A stretch of DNA of 64,000 nt from Haloferula luteola. Lineage in GTDB: Bacteria > Verrucomicrobiota > Verrucomicrobiia > Verrucomicrobiales > Akkermansiaceae. The translations under genes and the position numbers were made by a program. Below the pieces are notes generated by a model. That model did not search any database and was not told the origin of the DNA. It worked only from the letters and a program-made list of their open reading frames with translations. Position 1 is the first letter of the stretch; each line of letters begins with the position of its first letter. Location of the stretch: the NCBI RefSeq assembly GCF_014201715.1, contig NZ_JACHFD010000019.1:1-64000 (forward strand), in the 5' to 3' direction. Of the stretch, positions 63,297 to 64,000 are shown piece by piece.

Positions 63297-64000
63297 ATGG
63301 ATGCACGGACCCCACCGCCTCGTCTGCTTCTTGGAGCTGCCCTGCTTTTCTGGGGAGGCATCGGCGGTCATCCCTTCATCGGCCTCCTCGTGGCCTTGAT
63401 CGTCGAGGCCGCCCACTGGACTCGCATTCGCTGGAACTTCGGCACCCTCGCTCTGCAACGGGCGTGGCAATTGAGCGTCATACTGTTGCTCCTCACCGCC
63501 ATTTTGATCTGGTTGGGAGGCGATCTGGTCAACGCTCTGCCACGCGCCTTTCTGTGGCTTCCCGTCATCCTCCTGCCCCTCCAATTCGTTCAGGACTATG
63601 GCATGCGGCGCACGGTTCCACTCACTGCGTTTTCCCATTTCCTCAGGAAAAAGCAGGACAACGCCCGGCGCTACGGACTGCACTCACAAGACATCCAATT
63701 CTCGTTTGGGAAAGTCTACTTCCTCGCCGTCATCCTTGCTGCTGCCCTGGGACCCAACTCCCAGCTGAGCCTCTTTTACCCAGCCGCGATGGCTCTGCTG
63801 CTGTGGATGATGGCTCCCTACCTTCGGCGGCGCTCGCTCCTCCATCGGCTGGGTGCGGTGGCCATGCTCGTGCCCGCCATCTTCGTGGGTTTGCGAGCCA
63901 ATTCGCTGGTCGACGAATTCAGCGAGCACTTTTCCTCCCGCCACATGCGGACCAGTCGCGGCGACTACAACCGGGAAAAATACACCCACATTGGATCTCT
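63297..64000 (+). CDS. Membrane protein, probably TgpA-type transglutaminase (partial)
   Basis: Open reading frame from ATG 63297, 6 bp after the DUF58 stop, to the window end (at least 234 codons). Several hydrophobic segments are visible: LLLGAALLFWGGIG, FIGLLVALIVE, LSVILLLLTAILIWLGG, FLWLPVILLPLQF, VYFLAVILAAALG, MALLLWMMAPYL, AVAMLVPAIFVGL. Such an N-terminal membrane block followed by a periplasmic transglutaminase core is the normal partner of DUF58 proteins. The catalytic part is beyond the window, so the name is inferred. Confidence 0.65.
   Translation, partial: MDARTPPPRLLLGAALLFWGGIGGHPFIGLLVALIVEAAHWTRIRWNFGTLALQRAWQLSVILLLLTAILIWLGGDLVNALPRAFLWLPVILLPLQFVQDYGMRRTVPLTAFSHFLRKKQDNARRYGLHSQDIQFSFGKVYFLAVILAAALGPNSQLSLFYPAAMALLLWMMAPYLRRRSLLHRLGAVAMLVPAIFVGLRANSLVDEFSEHFSSRHMRTSRGDYNREKYTHIGS

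Noticed and set aside
1-64000. tRNA, rRNA, CRISPR array or replication origin
   Set aside because: No cloverleaf-like or rRNA-like segment, repeat-spacer array or DnaA-box cluster was recognised by eye. A covariance-model search would be needed to exclude small RNAs.

Overview
The window is about 64 kb of high-GC bacterial chromosome, most likely from the phylum Verrucomicrobiota. Pointers are a PEP-CTERM sorting tail (33.5 kb), secreted multidomain proteins with discoidin, PA14 and thrombospondin-3 modules, a formylglycine sulfatase, a GH92 mannosidase, and a cytochrome c/propeller pair of the kind common in Planctomycetes and Verrucomicrobia. These are family-level inferences; no rRNA or tRNA gene was recognised to settle the taxonomy.

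Layout. 0-15 kb: enoyl reductase, secreted proteins, a MoaD plus beta-propeller pair, prfB with a programmed +1 frameshift, an ABC exporter, a CsoR-type metal sensor overlapping a Cys/His-rich metal permease, a sulfatase, and a YXWGXW protein with a low-complexity tail. 15-30 kb: MarC, VOC and thioesterase genes, a TetR/azoreductase divergent pair, lrgB-lrgA with a divergent LysR gene, a large TSP3 propeller protein, a LuxR regulator/cytochrome c/propeller operon, and rlmN. 30-34.5 kb: GH92, a small lipoprotein and a PEP-CTERM protein. 34.5-44 kb: one same-strand block holding a complete Wadjet (JetABCD) anti-plasmid system, preceded by a VTC polyphosphate polymerase, a DUF4956 membrane protein and a porin. 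44-53 kb: a TetR-headed VOC/SRPBCC/VOC operon whose operator overlaps its own start codon, superoxide dismutase, rmuC, an HD protein, a DEAD-box helicase and a pilin-like protein. 53.4-58.8 kb: an accessory island. 58.8-64 kb: a DUF2007 protein, a second metal permease with its TIGR03943 partner, a SprT-like protein, a DUF58 protein, and the start of a membrane protein cut by the window end.

The most unusual stretch is the island at 54.15-58.43 kb. A 243-bp block (the 5' part of a LysR gene plus its upstream region) occurs twice, 4,040 bp apart, with only three mismatches. The left copy belongs to the intact LysR gene and the right copy abuts an intact DUF393 gene, so the DNA between them appears to have been inserted between two formerly adjacent genes. 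The insert holds a decayed IS4-like transposase split by an IS5-like element (29-bp imperfect inverted repeats, TGA target duplication) and a lower-GC gene for a secreted protein with YadA-like head repeats. Both transposases are dead, and all three in-frame nonsense codons I could place stand where their families normally have tryptophan (TGG to TGA).

Regulatory signals that can be read directly are the prfB frameshift site, a C-tract CsoR-type operator, three palindromic candidate operators (17.74, 44.06 and 44.47 kb), a repeated motif between lrgA and its LysR gene, and several hairpins and terminators.
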